A DNA stretch of 64,000 nucleotides from NCBI GenBank assembly GCA_900314855.1, contig OMWZ01000003.1, positions 40,095 through 104,094 on the forward strand, read 5' to 3'. Both the position numbers and the translations under genes were made by a program. Positions 49,148-58,113 of the stretch are shown here, piece after piece. Under the pieces are notes generated by a model that had not been told where the DNA came from, did not search any database, and was given only the letters and a program-made list of their open reading frames with translations. The DNA is from an uncultured Selenomonadales bacterium. GTDB lineage: Bacteria > Bacillota > Negativicutes > Acidaminococcales > Acidaminococcaceae. Position 1 is the first letter of the stretch. Every line of letters begins with the position of its first letter.

Positions 49148-50876
49148 ACATTTCCATCCCGGGTTCATCTTCTTCCTTGTCGGCCTGTTCGCTTGCGTCG
49201 GTTCGGAAAAACTCCGCAAGATGATCCTGGCCTGCGGGCCTTTCCTGGCCCTGATTGCCATTTTCAACCTGCCCCTGGGCCTGGAGCAGAACTTCACCTT
49301 TCTCCAGGACTGGACGAGCCACTATATGTATGTGGACAAGCTGAGCTGGGTCTTCGGCCTCGTCTTCTGTATCATGGGATGTATCGGCGGCGTTTTCAGC
49401 TGCCACAACAAGAGTCCCCTGGAGGCCATCTGCAGTATGGGCTACGTGGGCGCTTCCATCTGCTGTACTTTCGCCCGCGACTGGATCACCTTCCTGTTCT
49501 TCTGGGAACTGATGGCGGCCACGAGCCTTTTCCTCGTCTGGTCGGATCCCCGCCCGTCGAGCCGCGGCGCCGGGACGCGTTACATCCTCATGCATACGCT
49601 GAGCGGCAACTGCATCCTCTTCGGCGTCCTCCTGAAATTGGGGCAAGGCGAGATCCTGGTCCAGAACCTCGTCCAGGGACCGCATGACGCGGCCTTTTGG
49701 TTCATTCTCGCCGGCGTTGCCATCAATGTCGCCATGGTGCCGCTCCACGCCTGGATTGTCGACGCCTACCCGGCGGCTACGTTCACGGGCAGCGTCTTTA
49801 TGAGTTCCTACACGACGAAAGTCGCCGTCTACGCCATGCTGCGTATTTTCGGCGGCACGGAACTGCTCATCGGGGCCGGCGTCCTCATGGCCCTGTACGG
49901 CGCGCTTTACGCCGTCATGGAAAACGACATGCTGCGCCTGCTGAGTTACCATATTGTCAGCCAGGTCGGCTACATGGTGGCCGGCGCCGGGATCGGCACG
50001 GTCATGAGCATGAACGGCGCCACGGCGCACGCGTTCTGCGATATCCTCTTCAAATCGCTGCTCTTCATGTGCTGCAATGCCATCGCCTACGCGACAGGCA
50101 TCCGGCGCATCAACGAACTGGGCGGCATGGCTAAACGCTATCCCACGGTCTTCCTTTGCTTCGTGGTCGGGGCGTTCTCCATCTCGGGCATTCCGCTGTT
50201 CAACGGCTTTGTCTCGAAGACCATGACCATCGCCGCCGCCGGCCAGGCCCATTACGCCCTGACGGCAACGCTCCTTGAGCTCGCCAGCGTCGGTACTCTT
50301 TTGTCGATCTGCTTCAAGATGATGTACTTCATCTTCCTCGCGCCGGATAAGGGCATGGCGCCGGAAATCCGGGAAATCCCGACCAACATGAAGGCCGGCA
50401 TGATCATGGGCGCTGTCTGCTGCACCGCCATCGGCGTCTTCCCGAACCTGCTCTACCGGTATCTGCCCTTCGGCGCCGTGGAGTACGTACCGTACACGCT
50501 GCCCCACGTCCTGCAGATGCTGCAGCTGGCGTTCATCTCCGTAATCCCGTTCCTGCTGTTCTTGCCGCGCATGGAACCGCATACGGCCCTGTCCCTCGAT
50601 ACGGACTGGGTCTACCGCCGTCCCCTCAAGCGCCTCTTCTTCGGCCTGAGCAGCCTGTGCATCAGCCTGTGCCATGGGTTGGGCCACGCCTGGGGAGTCG
50701 GGACCGTGCAGTTCATGGAACTGTGCGCCAACCCGATGAAGCTCCTCGACGCCCGGCCGTTCCGGCATAAGCGGCATTACAGCCCCGACAACTACCGGAC
50801 GAGCATCGCCGATACGATCATGATTATCCTGACGGTGCTGTTCATCTGCATCTACACGTTCCGGACCATCGGGTAA
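49140..50876 (+). CDS. Antiporter-like subunit 3 (NuoL/MbhH-like, Lys to Asn in helix seven)
   Basis: A 578-residue member of the same superfamily, longer at the C-terminus (extra helices from about residue 470, ending in TIMIILTVLFICIYTF). The helix-five Glu is kept (LFFWELMAATSLFLVW), but the helix-seven Lys found in subunits 1 and 2 is Asn (GVAINVAMVPLHAWIVDA; codon 49725-49727), while SSYTTKVAVYAML keeps the helix-eight Lys. It may have modified or no pumping. ATG 49140 or 49128 may start. Last gene of the operon; terminator at 50900. Confidence 0.88.
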   Translation: MFEHFHPGFIFFLVGLFACVGSEKLRKMILACGPFLALIAIFNLPLGLEQNFTFLQDWTSHYMYVDKLSWVFGLVFCIMGCIGGVFSCHNKSPLEAICSMGYVGASICCTFARDWITFLFFWELMAATSLFLVWSDPRPSSRGAGTRYILMHTLSGNCILFGVLLKLGQGEILVQNLVQGPHDAAFWFILAGVAINVAMVPLHAWIVDAYPAATFTGSVFMSSYTTKVAVYAMLRIFGGTELLIGAGVLMALYGALYAVMENDMLRLLSYHIVSQVGYMVAGAGIGTVMSMNGATAHAFCDILFKSLLFMCCNAIAYATGIRRINELGGMAKRYPTVFLCFVVGAFSISGIPLFNGFVSKTMTIAAAGQAHYALTATLLELASVGTLLSICFKMMYFIFLAPDKGMAPEIREIPTNMKAGMIMGAVCCTAIGVFPNLLYRYLPFGAVEYVPYTLPHVLQMLQLAFISVIPFLLFLPRMEPHTALSLDTDWVYRRPLKRLFFGLSSLCISLCHGLGHAWGVGTVQFMELCANPMKLLDARPFRHKRHYSPDNYRTSIADTIMIILTVLFICIYTFRTIG

Positions 50877-50899
50877 CGGCACGCTGTATCAACATAACG

Positions 50900-50937
50900 G
50901 ACCGGAACCTCCCTCGGAGGTTTCGGTCTTGTTGTTT
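50900..50937 (+). terminator. Terminator of the Mrp operon
   Basis: GACCGGAACCTCC pairs with GGAGGTTTCGGTC (one mismatch) around a short CTC loop, followed by TTGTTGTTT. Confidence 0.85.
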
Positions 50938-50957
50938 ACTACGTAAAATGATAAAAT
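50929..50957 (+). promoter_or_regulatory. Promoter of the O-antigen ligase gene
   Basis: TTGTTG (50929-50934), 17-base spacer, TAAAAT (50952-50957), partly overlapping the preceding terminator's T-run. Confidence 0.45.
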
Positions 50958-51041
50958 CAGACAAGATATATATTTACCAGAAACTGCGGGAAGGGGAATC
51001 CCGTCAGCAGGGGAAGGAATTCAGGGGAAGGAATTGATGAA

Positions 51042-52199
51042 ATGAAATATAACGAATGGTGCCTGGCAGCGCTGACGCTCGCCATGTGCACACAGCGTAT
51101 GTCCATTGCCGCAGGGAACATATTCTACGGACTGGCCATCCTGTTCTTCTTGCTGCACCTGTATCAGCGCCATCAGGCCGGGGAAACGTTCACCGTACCG
51201 AAGGACTGCAAACGGTATTTCCTGGTATACGGCCTCTATGCGCTGCTGCTCCTGCCGTCCGTCTTTTTCAGTGTCGATCCGGGCCGCTCCCTGTCCAAGT
51301 TTGCGGATTATTTCATCGGCCGCATCTGGGTGCTGCCCATCCTGCTGTTCCTGAAAATCGATGCGGAAGCAATCAAGAAGGCCCTGCTGGTATATATCGG
51401 CTTCCTTGCCTTTGACGGCCTGTGGACCTTTGGGGAACGGATCTACACGCACGGCTTCCGTTCGAACGGCCTGGGCGACGGCTGGCTGCGGGCTGCCAGC
51501 ATTGTGGCGACCGTATTCCCGGCCACCCTGGTGCTGTGGCTGACCAAAAAAGTTTCCTTCCCCGGCAGGAAATACCTGATCGGGTGTGCCGTCCTCATGG
51601 TGCTGGGCGCCCTTGGCAGCGGCACCCGCAGTTCCTGGGTCGGCATGCTGGCCGTGCTGCCCTTCATCCTGTATGAAGGGTTTGTTTCCAGCCCGAAGAA
51701 GGCGGCGGCCATTGTGGCCATCCTGTGCTGCTTCGGTATGTTCATGTATCAGACTCCGGCGCTGCACGAACGGTTTATCTCCATCGCCAACATCACGACC
51801 AACCGTTCCAACGGAGACCGCGTGGAGGCATGGAAAGTCGGCGCCGAAATGGTGAAGGCACGGCCTCTGACCGGGTTCGGGATTCTGGAAGGCGGCCGCG
51901 TTTATCTGGCCCATTACCGTACCAAGGCGGATACGCAGGGCTTGAACCACTTCCACAGCAATTACGTGCAGACGGCTGTGGACAGCGGGCTGCCAGGATT
52001 AACCGGCCTGCTGGTGTTCCTGCTGTACAATTTCTGGAATTTCCGTCATCTCGGGAATCCCTATGAACTCATCGGATTCTGTGCCTGGGTCGGATTCTGT
52101 GCCGTCGGCCTCTTCGACTACACACTGGGGATGTCGGCCGCCGTCAAGGCGCTCTGGTTTATGACGGGCTGCTGCATGCGGCTGAGGGAGACGGTTTGA
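51042..52199 (+). CDS. O-antigen ligase/polymerase family protein (Wzy_C)
   Basis: A 385-residue polytopic protein with about eleven helices. The Wzy_C/WaaL domain is plain: GALGSGTRSSWVGMLAVLPF, RVEAWKVGAEMVKARPLTGF, and HFHSNYVQTAVDSGLPGLTG with the His expected in the periplasmic loop. It would join O-antigen to lipid A-core or polymerise repeat units at the outer face of the inner membrane. No classical O-antigen flippase is visible nearby. It starts the surface-polysaccharide region of the window. Confidence 0.88.
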   Translation: MKYNEWCLAALTLAMCTQRMSIAAGNIFYGLAILFFLLHLYQRHQAGETFTVPKDCKRYFLVYGLYALLLLPSVFFSVDPGRSLSKFADYFIGRIWVLPILLFLKIDAEAIKKALLVYIGFLAFDGLWTFGERIYTHGFRSNGLGDGWLRAASIVATVFPATLVLWLTKKVSFPGRKYLIGCAVLMVLGALGSGTRSSWVGMLAVLPFILYEGFVSSPKKAAAIVAILCCFGMFMYQTPALHERFISIANITTNRSNGDRVEAWKVGAEMVKARPLTGFGILEGGRVYLAHYRTKADTQGLNHFHSNYVQTAVDSGLPGLTGLLVFLLYNFWNFRHLGNPYELIGFCAWVGFCAVGLFDYTLGMSAAVKALWFMTGCCMRLRETV

Positions 52200-52275
52200 A
52201 TGGATTGATCTTTTAGTTTTAGAAAAAATAAAAATAATCTCGGGGTAAAATTTAGGGGAAACAGGGGAATCAAAA

Positions 52276-53432
52276 TTGAAAATCCTTTTAGTGAATCGCT
52301 GGGGGAGTTTGAATGCAGCAGGTGGGGCAGAGCAGGTTTTTTTTGCCATGGCGTCGGCTTTATCGGCTAAGTACGATGTGACGGCCCTTGCCATGACACA
52401 GCGTGGCGGCAAGCCCTTCTTCTACATGTCACCGAAAGTTCATTTCATCCATATGGATCACTGCTACGGGAAGCAGAAGAACCTTGTCCACAAAATTCTA
52501 CGCTCTTTTCGAATCCGCAAACTGCAAAGGCGGAGTTACGACTAGCAATACGAAGACCCTATCTGGGGCGCGATGATGGAACCGGTTATCCGGCAGACAA
52601 ATCCCGATGTCATCGTGGCATTCAGTCTCGACCTGGCCAGGATGATTCTGCAGTGGACAGATACGTGCAAACCGGTCATTGTCATGTTTCACCAGTCTTC
52701 GGAAACAGTATTGAAAAATCTTACGCCTGCCAGTAAACGGGCACTCGAGGAGGCTGCCTGTGTCCAGGTTCTGATGAAAAGCGATCTTCCTGTCGTTCAG
52801 AAACGGGCAGCCTGCCGCCGGCTGGTATGCATTCCGAATGCGATAGTGGTTCCTGAATACGCTTCTTCTTTGAAGAATAAAAAGATTGTCCATATGGCCG
52901 CTTCAATCGGAATACGAAACGGCAGCATCTGCTTATCGAAGCATTCCGGCTGCTCCATCCAGCTTTTCCCGGCTGGAAACTGGAGCTTTGGGGGGAAGGG
53001 GACCCAGACCATGACACGTACACGAAATACTGTTATGACCTTGTGAAGCAGGCAGGGTTGGAACACGAGATATCTTTCTGTGGCACGACCCGGCAGGTCG
53101 AAGAAGTCTTGTCGGAAGGTTCGATTTTTGCGTTCCCCAGTTCAGAGGAAGGAATGGGAATCTGCCTTGCAGAGGCGATGACCGTCGGCCTTCCGGCGGT
53201 TGGCTATAGAAGCTGTCATGCAGTGAATGAAATTATCCGGGATAAGGGCAACGGATTTTTATGCGAAGACGGGGTGGAGCCTTTTGCGGAGGCCCTGCGT
53301 CGCCTTATGTCGGATGAAGGACTGCGCAAAAAGATGGGGTACGAGGCAAGGCGTACAGCGGAAGCATATGAGGCTTCAAAAATTTGGGGAAAATGGGGGA
53401 TACTGCTTGAAGAAACGGCATCTGGAAGGTGA
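52276..53432 (+). pseudogene. Broken family 4 glycosyltransferase
   Basis: A GT4 enzyme can be read across three segments. Part 1 (MKILLVNRWGSLNAAGGAEQ to RRSYD) ends at an in-frame TAG, 52543-52545; the frame continues with QYEDPIWGAMMEPVIRQTNP. Near 52898 one G is missing: inserting it restores M-G-R-F-N-R-N-T-K-R-Q and the frame runs on through EGSIFAFPSSEEGMGICLAEA, the GT4 donor-site motif, to 53432. One nonsense and one frameshift argue for decay, barring sequence error. The stretch is lower in GC than its flanks, which suggests a recent arrival. No other copy is seen in the window. Confidence 0.85.
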
Positions 53433-53472
53433 GCGCCGAATCCGGCTTTGGAATCCATGAAAGAGGTCATCC

Positions 53473-54363
53473 ATGAACACAAATACGGCAGGTATCCTGC
53501 TCCTGATATTTTCCACGGCCATGTGGGGCGTATCCGGGGTCTGTGGACAATACCTGTTTGAAAACTTCCACACTGATCCGACGTGGCTCATCATGGTCCG
53601 GCAGGTGATTGCCGGAACCCTCTTCCTGGGGCTGATCGCCATCCGGGGAAAGGAGCCTTTCTTCGGCGTCTGGCGGTCCGGCCGGGTTATTGTCCGGGAA
53701 ATGATCCTTTTCTCCCTGGGACTGTTGGGCGGCCAGTATGGCTTCTACATGGCCATCAGTCTGTCCAACGCACCTACGGCGACCGTGCTGATTTATACGG
53801 AACCGGTTTATATCCTGCTCTATCAGCTGCTGATTCTGCGCAGCCGCCCCGAAGGGCGGGAATTGCTGGGTATCGTCCTGGCCCTTACCGGTGTATTCCT
53901 CGTCTGTACCCATGGCAATCCCGACACCATGGTCCTTTCCCCGGAAGCCCTGTTCTGGACGATGGTGTCCGCCGTTTCCATGGCGCTTTACTCCATTTGT
54001 CCGAAACACCTGCTGCAAGCCTGGTCCAGCCCGTACGTCAGCGGCTGGGGCCAGATCCTGGCCGGCCTGGTCCTGGTGCCGTTCTGCAGCCCCTTCGATT
54101 CCGGGGCTTCCGCCTGGCCCCCTTCTGCGTTGGGAGCCATGTCCTACATCATCGTGCTGGGTACGGTCGTTCCGTTCCTGACCTACCTGATGGGCCTCAA
54201 AATCGTCGGCCCGGTCAAGGCGGCCCTCATCAGCTGCTGCGAACCCCTGTGCTCCATCCTCTTTGCCGTACTCTTTCTGGGGACGCGGCTCGTGTTCCCG
54301 GACTATATCGGCATGGCCTGCATCATCGTGACAGTGCTGATGCTGTCCATCCGCAAGGTGTGA
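53473..54363 (+). CDS. EamA/DMT family transporter
   Basis: A 296-residue exporter with ten predicted helices in two EamA repeats. Typical parts: FSTAMWGVSGVCGQYLF at the start, SNAPTATVLIYTEPVYIL ending repeat 1, and GPVKAALISCCEPLCSILFA ending repeat 2. Such proteins export amino acids, nucleotides or other metabolites; substrate unknown. It begins 40 bases after the pseudogene and has no obvious functional link to the polysaccharide genes. Confidence 0.92.
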   Translation: MNTNTAGILLLIFSTAMWGVSGVCGQYLFENFHTDPTWLIMVRQVIAGTLFLGLIAIRGKEPFFGVWRSGRVIVREMILFSLGLLGGQYGFYMAISLSNAPTATVLIYTEPVYILLYQLLILRSRPEGRELLGIVLALTGVFLVCTHGNPDTMVLSPEALFWTMVSAVSMALYSICPKHLLQAWSSPYVSGWGQILAGLVLVPFCSPFDSGASAWPPSALGAMSYIIVLGTVVPFLTYLMGLKIVGPVKAALISCCEPLCSILFAVLFLGTRLVFPDYIGMACIIVTVLMLSIRKV

Positions 54364-54450
54364 CGGCAGTGCTCCGGTTTCGGTACATATGGTATAATGA
54401 AACTGCAGGATTCTTGATTTTATCGGAAATGAAATAAGGAGGTCGTCATC

Positions 54451-55746
54451 ATGAAAGAATATACCTTCCATTACGGTCACGGCACCAAAACGTTCGCCCT
54501 GGACGAAAAGCGCGTCCTTGGTGAAATCGAGATGCCCGAAACGCCGGTCATGGAAAATGTGGAACAGGGCGTCCTTGATGCCATCAATCATCCTATCGGC
54601 TGCAAGCCCCTGGCTGAACTGGTGAAGCCCGGGGACACGGTGACCTTCGTGTGCAACGACCCGACCCGCGTCGCGAACAGTTTCGCCTTCATGCCGGTCC
54701 TGGTCGATGAATTGAACAAACTGGGCGTCCCGGACGAAAACATGCAGATTGTCTTCTCCCTGGGCACGCACCGCCTCATGACGCGCGAGGAAATGGCCGA
54801 AGGCGTCGGGGCCGCCGTAGCCGGCCGTCTCAAGATGTACAACAGCGACTGCAATGTAGCGGAAGACTTCGAATATTTCGGCACTACGGGCCGCTTTACG
54901 CCGGTCCTCATCAACAAGCGCATCTGCCACAGCGACCATGTCATTTTGACGGGTACCATCGTGCATCATTATTTCAGCGGCTACGGCGGGGGACGCAAGG
55001 CCGTTCTGCCGGGCTGCGCGGCCATGGAGACCGTGCGGCACAACCACAGCTTCATGATGGATCCCCGTTCGGGGCTCGGCAAAACGACAGGGAATCCTGT
55101 GTACGAGGACCAGATGGAGGGCGTCAGACTGTGGGCGGACGCCATGCAGAAGCGGGGCTGCAACGTGTTCCTGTTCAATGCCATCCTGGATGCGGAACAC
55201 CGGTTCCTGCGCATGTTCGCCGGGGATTACGTGGCGGCCCATCACGAAGCCTGCAAGTTCGTCGATGCGGTCTACGGCGTGAAGATCCGGCAAAAGGCCG
55301 ATGTCGTCATCGTGTCCTGCGGCGGCTATCCGAAGGACATCAACGTCTACCAGATGCAGAAGACCATGGACAACTCCGTCTTGGCCTGCCGGCAGGGCGG
55401 CGTCGTCATCCTTCTGGCCGAATGCGAGGAAGGCAGCGGCAGCGAGGTCCTGGAAGAAACGTGCCGGCGCCTGAAGACGGCCGACGCTATCGAGGCGGAG
55501 CTCGGGAAGCGCTTCGTAATCGGTGCCAACAAAGCTTATGCCGTGACGCGGCTGACCAAAAAGGCGCATTTCATCCTGGTGACGGGCCTGGACAAGCAGC
55601 TCGCCAGGGATATGCTCTTCACAGATGCCGTCTCTTCCGTGGAAGAGGCGCTCCAGGAAGCGGAACAGTTCGTGGGCAAGGATTACAGCGTCATCCTCAT
55701 GCCGACAGGCAGCCTGACTGTGCCCCTGTACGACGGCGAAGAATAA
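54451..55746 (+). CDS. LarA family nickel-pincer racemase-like protein
   Basis: A 431-residue member of the lactate racemase (LarA) family. The pieces that hold the nickel-pincer cofactor and substrate are present: SLGTHRLMTREEM, GTIVHHYFSGYGGGRKAVLP (His pair and the Lys that carries the cofactor), and GGYPKDINVYQMQK. The cofactor synthesis genes larB, larC and larE are not in the window. The substrate may be lactate or another 2-hydroxy acid, since the family is broad. AAGGAGG precedes the ATG; TATAAT at about 54391-54396 suggests a promoter. A terminator follows. Confidence 0.9.
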   Translation: MKEYTFHYGHGTKTFALDEKRVLGEIEMPETPVMENVEQGVLDAINHPIGCKPLAELVKPGDTVTFVCNDPTRVANSFAFMPVLVDELNKLGVPDENMQIVFSLGTHRLMTREEMAEGVGAAVAGRLKMYNSDCNVAEDFEYFGTTGRFTPVLINKRICHSDHVILTGTIVHHYFSGYGGGRKAVLPGCAAMETVRHNHSFMMDPRSGLGKTTGNPVYEDQMEGVRLWADAMQKRGCNVFLFNAILDAEHRFLRMFAGDYVAAHHEACKFVDAVYGVKIRQKADVVIVSCGGYPKDINVYQMQKTMDNSVLACRQGGVVILLAECEEGSGSEVLEETCRRLKTADAIEAELGKRFVIGANKAYAVTRLTKKAHFILVTGLDKQLARDMLFTDAVSSVEEALQEAEQFVGKDYSVILMPTGSLTVPLYDGEE

Positions 55747-55775
55747 ATCCGGGCTGCTGCGGAAACGGTTGGAAT

Positions 55776-55808
55776 CAAAAAGGCTCCCGCTCTGGCGGGA
55801 GCCTTTCG
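55776..55808. terminator. Terminator between LarA and the convergent GT9 gene
   Basis: AAAGGCTCCCGC (55779-55790) and GCGGGAGCCTTT (55795-55806) form a perfect 12-bp stem with a TCTG loop; A-run before and T-rich after, so it can work both ways. Confidence 0.88.
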
Positions 55809-55813
55809 TCGTC

Positions 55814-56895
55814 TTAACGAGGTCGGAAATCCAGGCTTTGAATGGCCTGCCAGACCATGTCGACCGTAATGTGAAGTCGAAACAGTCCGTTTTCGGGCAC
55901 TTGTGGGGCCCGATGCAGATGTGCTTGCCGGAGCACGGCAGACAGGCGCTCACGGTACGGCAGTTTTCCGAAGAACCGCCGTAGATGGATGGCGAATTGT
56001 AAGAAAAGAGGGTGACCACCGGGCAGCCGGCCGCGGCGGCGATATGCGTGTTCCCGGTATCGAGCGTCACGTACAGGTTGACGCGGCGGCACAGGGCCAC
56101 CGCCTGTTTGAACGTCGTTTTGCCAATCAGGTCGACGGCATATTCCTTGTGTTTCATCCGGCTGATGACCTGACGGACCCGTCCGGCATGGGCGGGGATA
56201 CCGGTCAGGACGATGGCGGCACCATACGTTTCCACCAGCCGGTCCGCCAGTTCCGCGAACCGTTCCGGCCTCCAGTCTTTGCGTCCGTTCGTAGTCTGCA
56301 CGCAGAATGCGGCCCGTTTGGCAGGCCTGATGCCCTGCTTGCGGAAAGCTTCCTGCAGCAGGGTTTCCACGGCATCCAGATCCGCCTTGTCCGAAGGGTT
56401 CAGGACCGGCGGCAGATAGGTGCCGTCCGTGTCATGGAAATAGCGGCGGAAGATTTCATAAAAACTTTCCGCCATGCGGTGTTCGTGGTAATCCCACCCG
56501 TCCAGCGGCAGATCGTCGGTGTAGAACAGCCGCTCCCACTTCAACTCCCAGCCCAGGGCGCGCTCCGCACTGATGCGGACCGGGATGCGGGCCAGCCATT
56601 TGATGAGGGTGACCCGTTCCCGCGGATCCAGGGAAATGCCTGTATCGAAGTGTTCCCTGCGCAGCCGCGACGCAATCTGGAAGGCCTGCTTCACGCCTCC
56701 CTTGCTGACATAATCATAAGGGATGAAATGGTCGGCATCCGGCAGCAGGGACACGACATCCCGCATGTTTCCCGTGGAAAAATAGGTGATTTCCGAATCA
56801 GGACGCATCTTTTTGATTTCCCGGATGGCGGACGACGTGATGATGATATCTCCCAGATGCATCAATCCGTCGATGAATATCTTTTCTTTGACCAT
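55814..56895 (-). CDS. GT9 (heptosyltransferase-like) glycosyltransferase, frameshifted near the 3' end
   Basis: The first about 335 residues are a complete GT9 fold: FIDGLMHLGDIIITSSAIRE, SLDPRERVTLIKWLARIPVR, QTTNGRKDWRPERFAELADR, VTLDTGNTHIAAAAGCPVVT and LCGxx-type Cys-rich end SACLPCSGKHICIGPHKCPK. After KTDCFDF the frame departs from the family; one base shift (near 55870-55880) gives ITVDMVWQAIQSLDFRPR and a stop at 55814, just before the terminator. Without the shift the frame runs on for 800 unrelated residues antisense to larA. So either a mutation or a sequence error affects the last about 17 residues. It follows GT8 by 24 bases; both act on lipopolysaccharide-like glycans. Confidence 0.8.
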
Positions 56896-56919
56896 GAGCT
56901 TCCTTTCCCGGCCGTCTTT

Positions 56920-57927
56920 TCACAGACGGCTTTTATAGATGATCCGCAGGACGCTGTACCAGAACATGCCCTGCAGGAACCCGGCGTAGTTTCCCTGACT
57001 GCACTGGAACAGGCCCCATTCCTTGAAATCGTGGTAGTTTTCTGGGGTCCGCACCGGCGCCGTGTTGGCCAGGCTGTCCCAGGGGGACAGGTCCAGGTAG
57101 TGGCGCCACAGGGCGTCGTAGCGTGTCAGGACCATCTGCCACGGTTTGCGCCGTCCCGTCCAGTGGATGAACAGGGCGCTGTCGTCGGCTGTTTTGCCGC
57201 CGCCGTATTCGTTGCATCTTTTGGGTAAAAAGTAGTTGGACCCATCGAAAACCAGGTTCAGGATGTCCTGGCTCTGGCCCAGGAAACGGGTCTTCGGCTC
57301 CTTCTGGTAGGCGAAGGCGCGTTCCGTAATATGCTGCGCCAGCCAGGCCGGCACATCGACGACCATGATGCCGTCGTTGAAGTACTTGCCGCTTTTCAGT
57401 TTCAGGTAGCCCGCCCGGCGCGGGACTTCGTGCGGGACTTCGGAGCAGGCCCCCATGGCGGCCCCGTGCAGATTGAGCAGGAGCAGGGGCTTCAAGGAAG
57501 CCACGTTCATGGCGTCGGCGTCGATATAGATAAACCGGTCCGTGTAAGGCTGCAGAAGCAGCGGCATGACCATGCGCCCGTAGGTGATGCGGGAAAACCG
57601 TTCCACCTTGATATGGAAATCCTGGAACGGTTTCATGTCCAGCAGGCAGACGCGGCAGCGGCAGCGGAGGCGCCGTGCCAGTTCCTTTACTTTTTCCAGG
57701 TTGTCCTGTGTCGCCTCGTCGGTGAGGATGTGGGCCGTCACGGCAAGGTCCGGATTGTTCTGCGCAACGGAAACGACGGATACCCCCATCATGCGGAAGA
57801 AGGGGGGATTCACGTTATACGTGATGTGACAGGGGGGCCTCGTATCGCCTGACGGCAGGAAATCGTAGTCCTTGACATCCAGAAGGAAGGTGTCCGTCCG
57901 GAAAAAATCAGGTGCGAATGTCTTCAC
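56920..57927 (-). CDS. Family 8 glycosyltransferase (WaaJ-like)
   Basis: A 335-residue GT8 retaining hexosyltransferase using UDP-glucose or UDP-galactose. Seen: ITYNVNPPFFRMMGVSVVS at the start, the metal/sugar nucleotide motif FIYIDADAMNV (DxD), KYFNDGIMVVDVPAWL, and HWTGRRKPWQM near the end. The C-terminal about 40 residues end in a hydrophobic/basic patch (FWYSVLRIIYKSRL) suited to membrane association. First gene of a minus-strand pair with GT9. Function in LPS core or similar glycan is inferred. Confidence 0.9.
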   Translation of the reverse strand: MKTFAPDFFRTDTFLLDVKDYDFLPSGDTRPPCHITYNVNPPFFRMMGVSVVSVAQNNPDLAVTAHILTDEATQDNLEKVKELARRLRCRCRVCLLDMKPFQDFHIKVERFSRITYGRMVMPLLLQPYTDRFIYIDADAMNVASLKPLLLLNLHGAAMGACSEVPHEVPRRAGYLKLKSGKYFNDGIMVVDVPAWLAQHITERAFAYQKEPKTRFLGQSQDILNLVFDGSNYFLPKRCNEYGGGKTADDSALFIHWTGRRKPWQMVLTRYDALWRHYLDLSPWDSLANTAPVRTPENYHDFKEWGLFQCSQGNYAGFLQGMFWYSVLRIIYKSRL

Positions 57928-58053
57928 AATGTGAAACTTCCTTTTCGTATGTTAAAATATAGCAAATTGAAAGCAAAATCCAACATCCTAATTATACCAT
58001 GATTTCCGGAAGAGTAAAAAAGGGCAATGTTAAACCTTTCTTTAAATAATCTG

Positions 58054-58062
58054 TGATATAAT
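58054..58062 (+). promoter_or_regulatory. Extended -10 promoter of the epimerase gene
   Basis: TGATATAAT at 58054-58062 is an extended -10 (TG-N-TATAAT). Transcription would begin near 58069, so the ATG at 58066 is not in the message and the gene must start later. The divergent GT8 gene has a weak TTGGAT-N16-TATATT on the other strand. Confidence 0.6.
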
Positions 58063-58113
58063 GTTATGACCACGATGTTTTCTTCAGACAGAACGGTGAA
58101 AAGGGTGAATCTA

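Noticed and set aside
53467..56895. A single 1142-residue minus-strand protein
   Set aside because: Only the first about 335 residues look like a protein family (GT9). The rest is antisense to the convincing larA and DMT genes and has Gln/His/Asp-rich composition typical of reading GC-rich coding DNA backwards.
58066..58113. ATG 58066 as start of the epimerase
   Set aside because: It lies four bases after the TATAAT -10 element and has no ribosome binding site, whereas TTG 58114 has AAAAGGG at the right distance.
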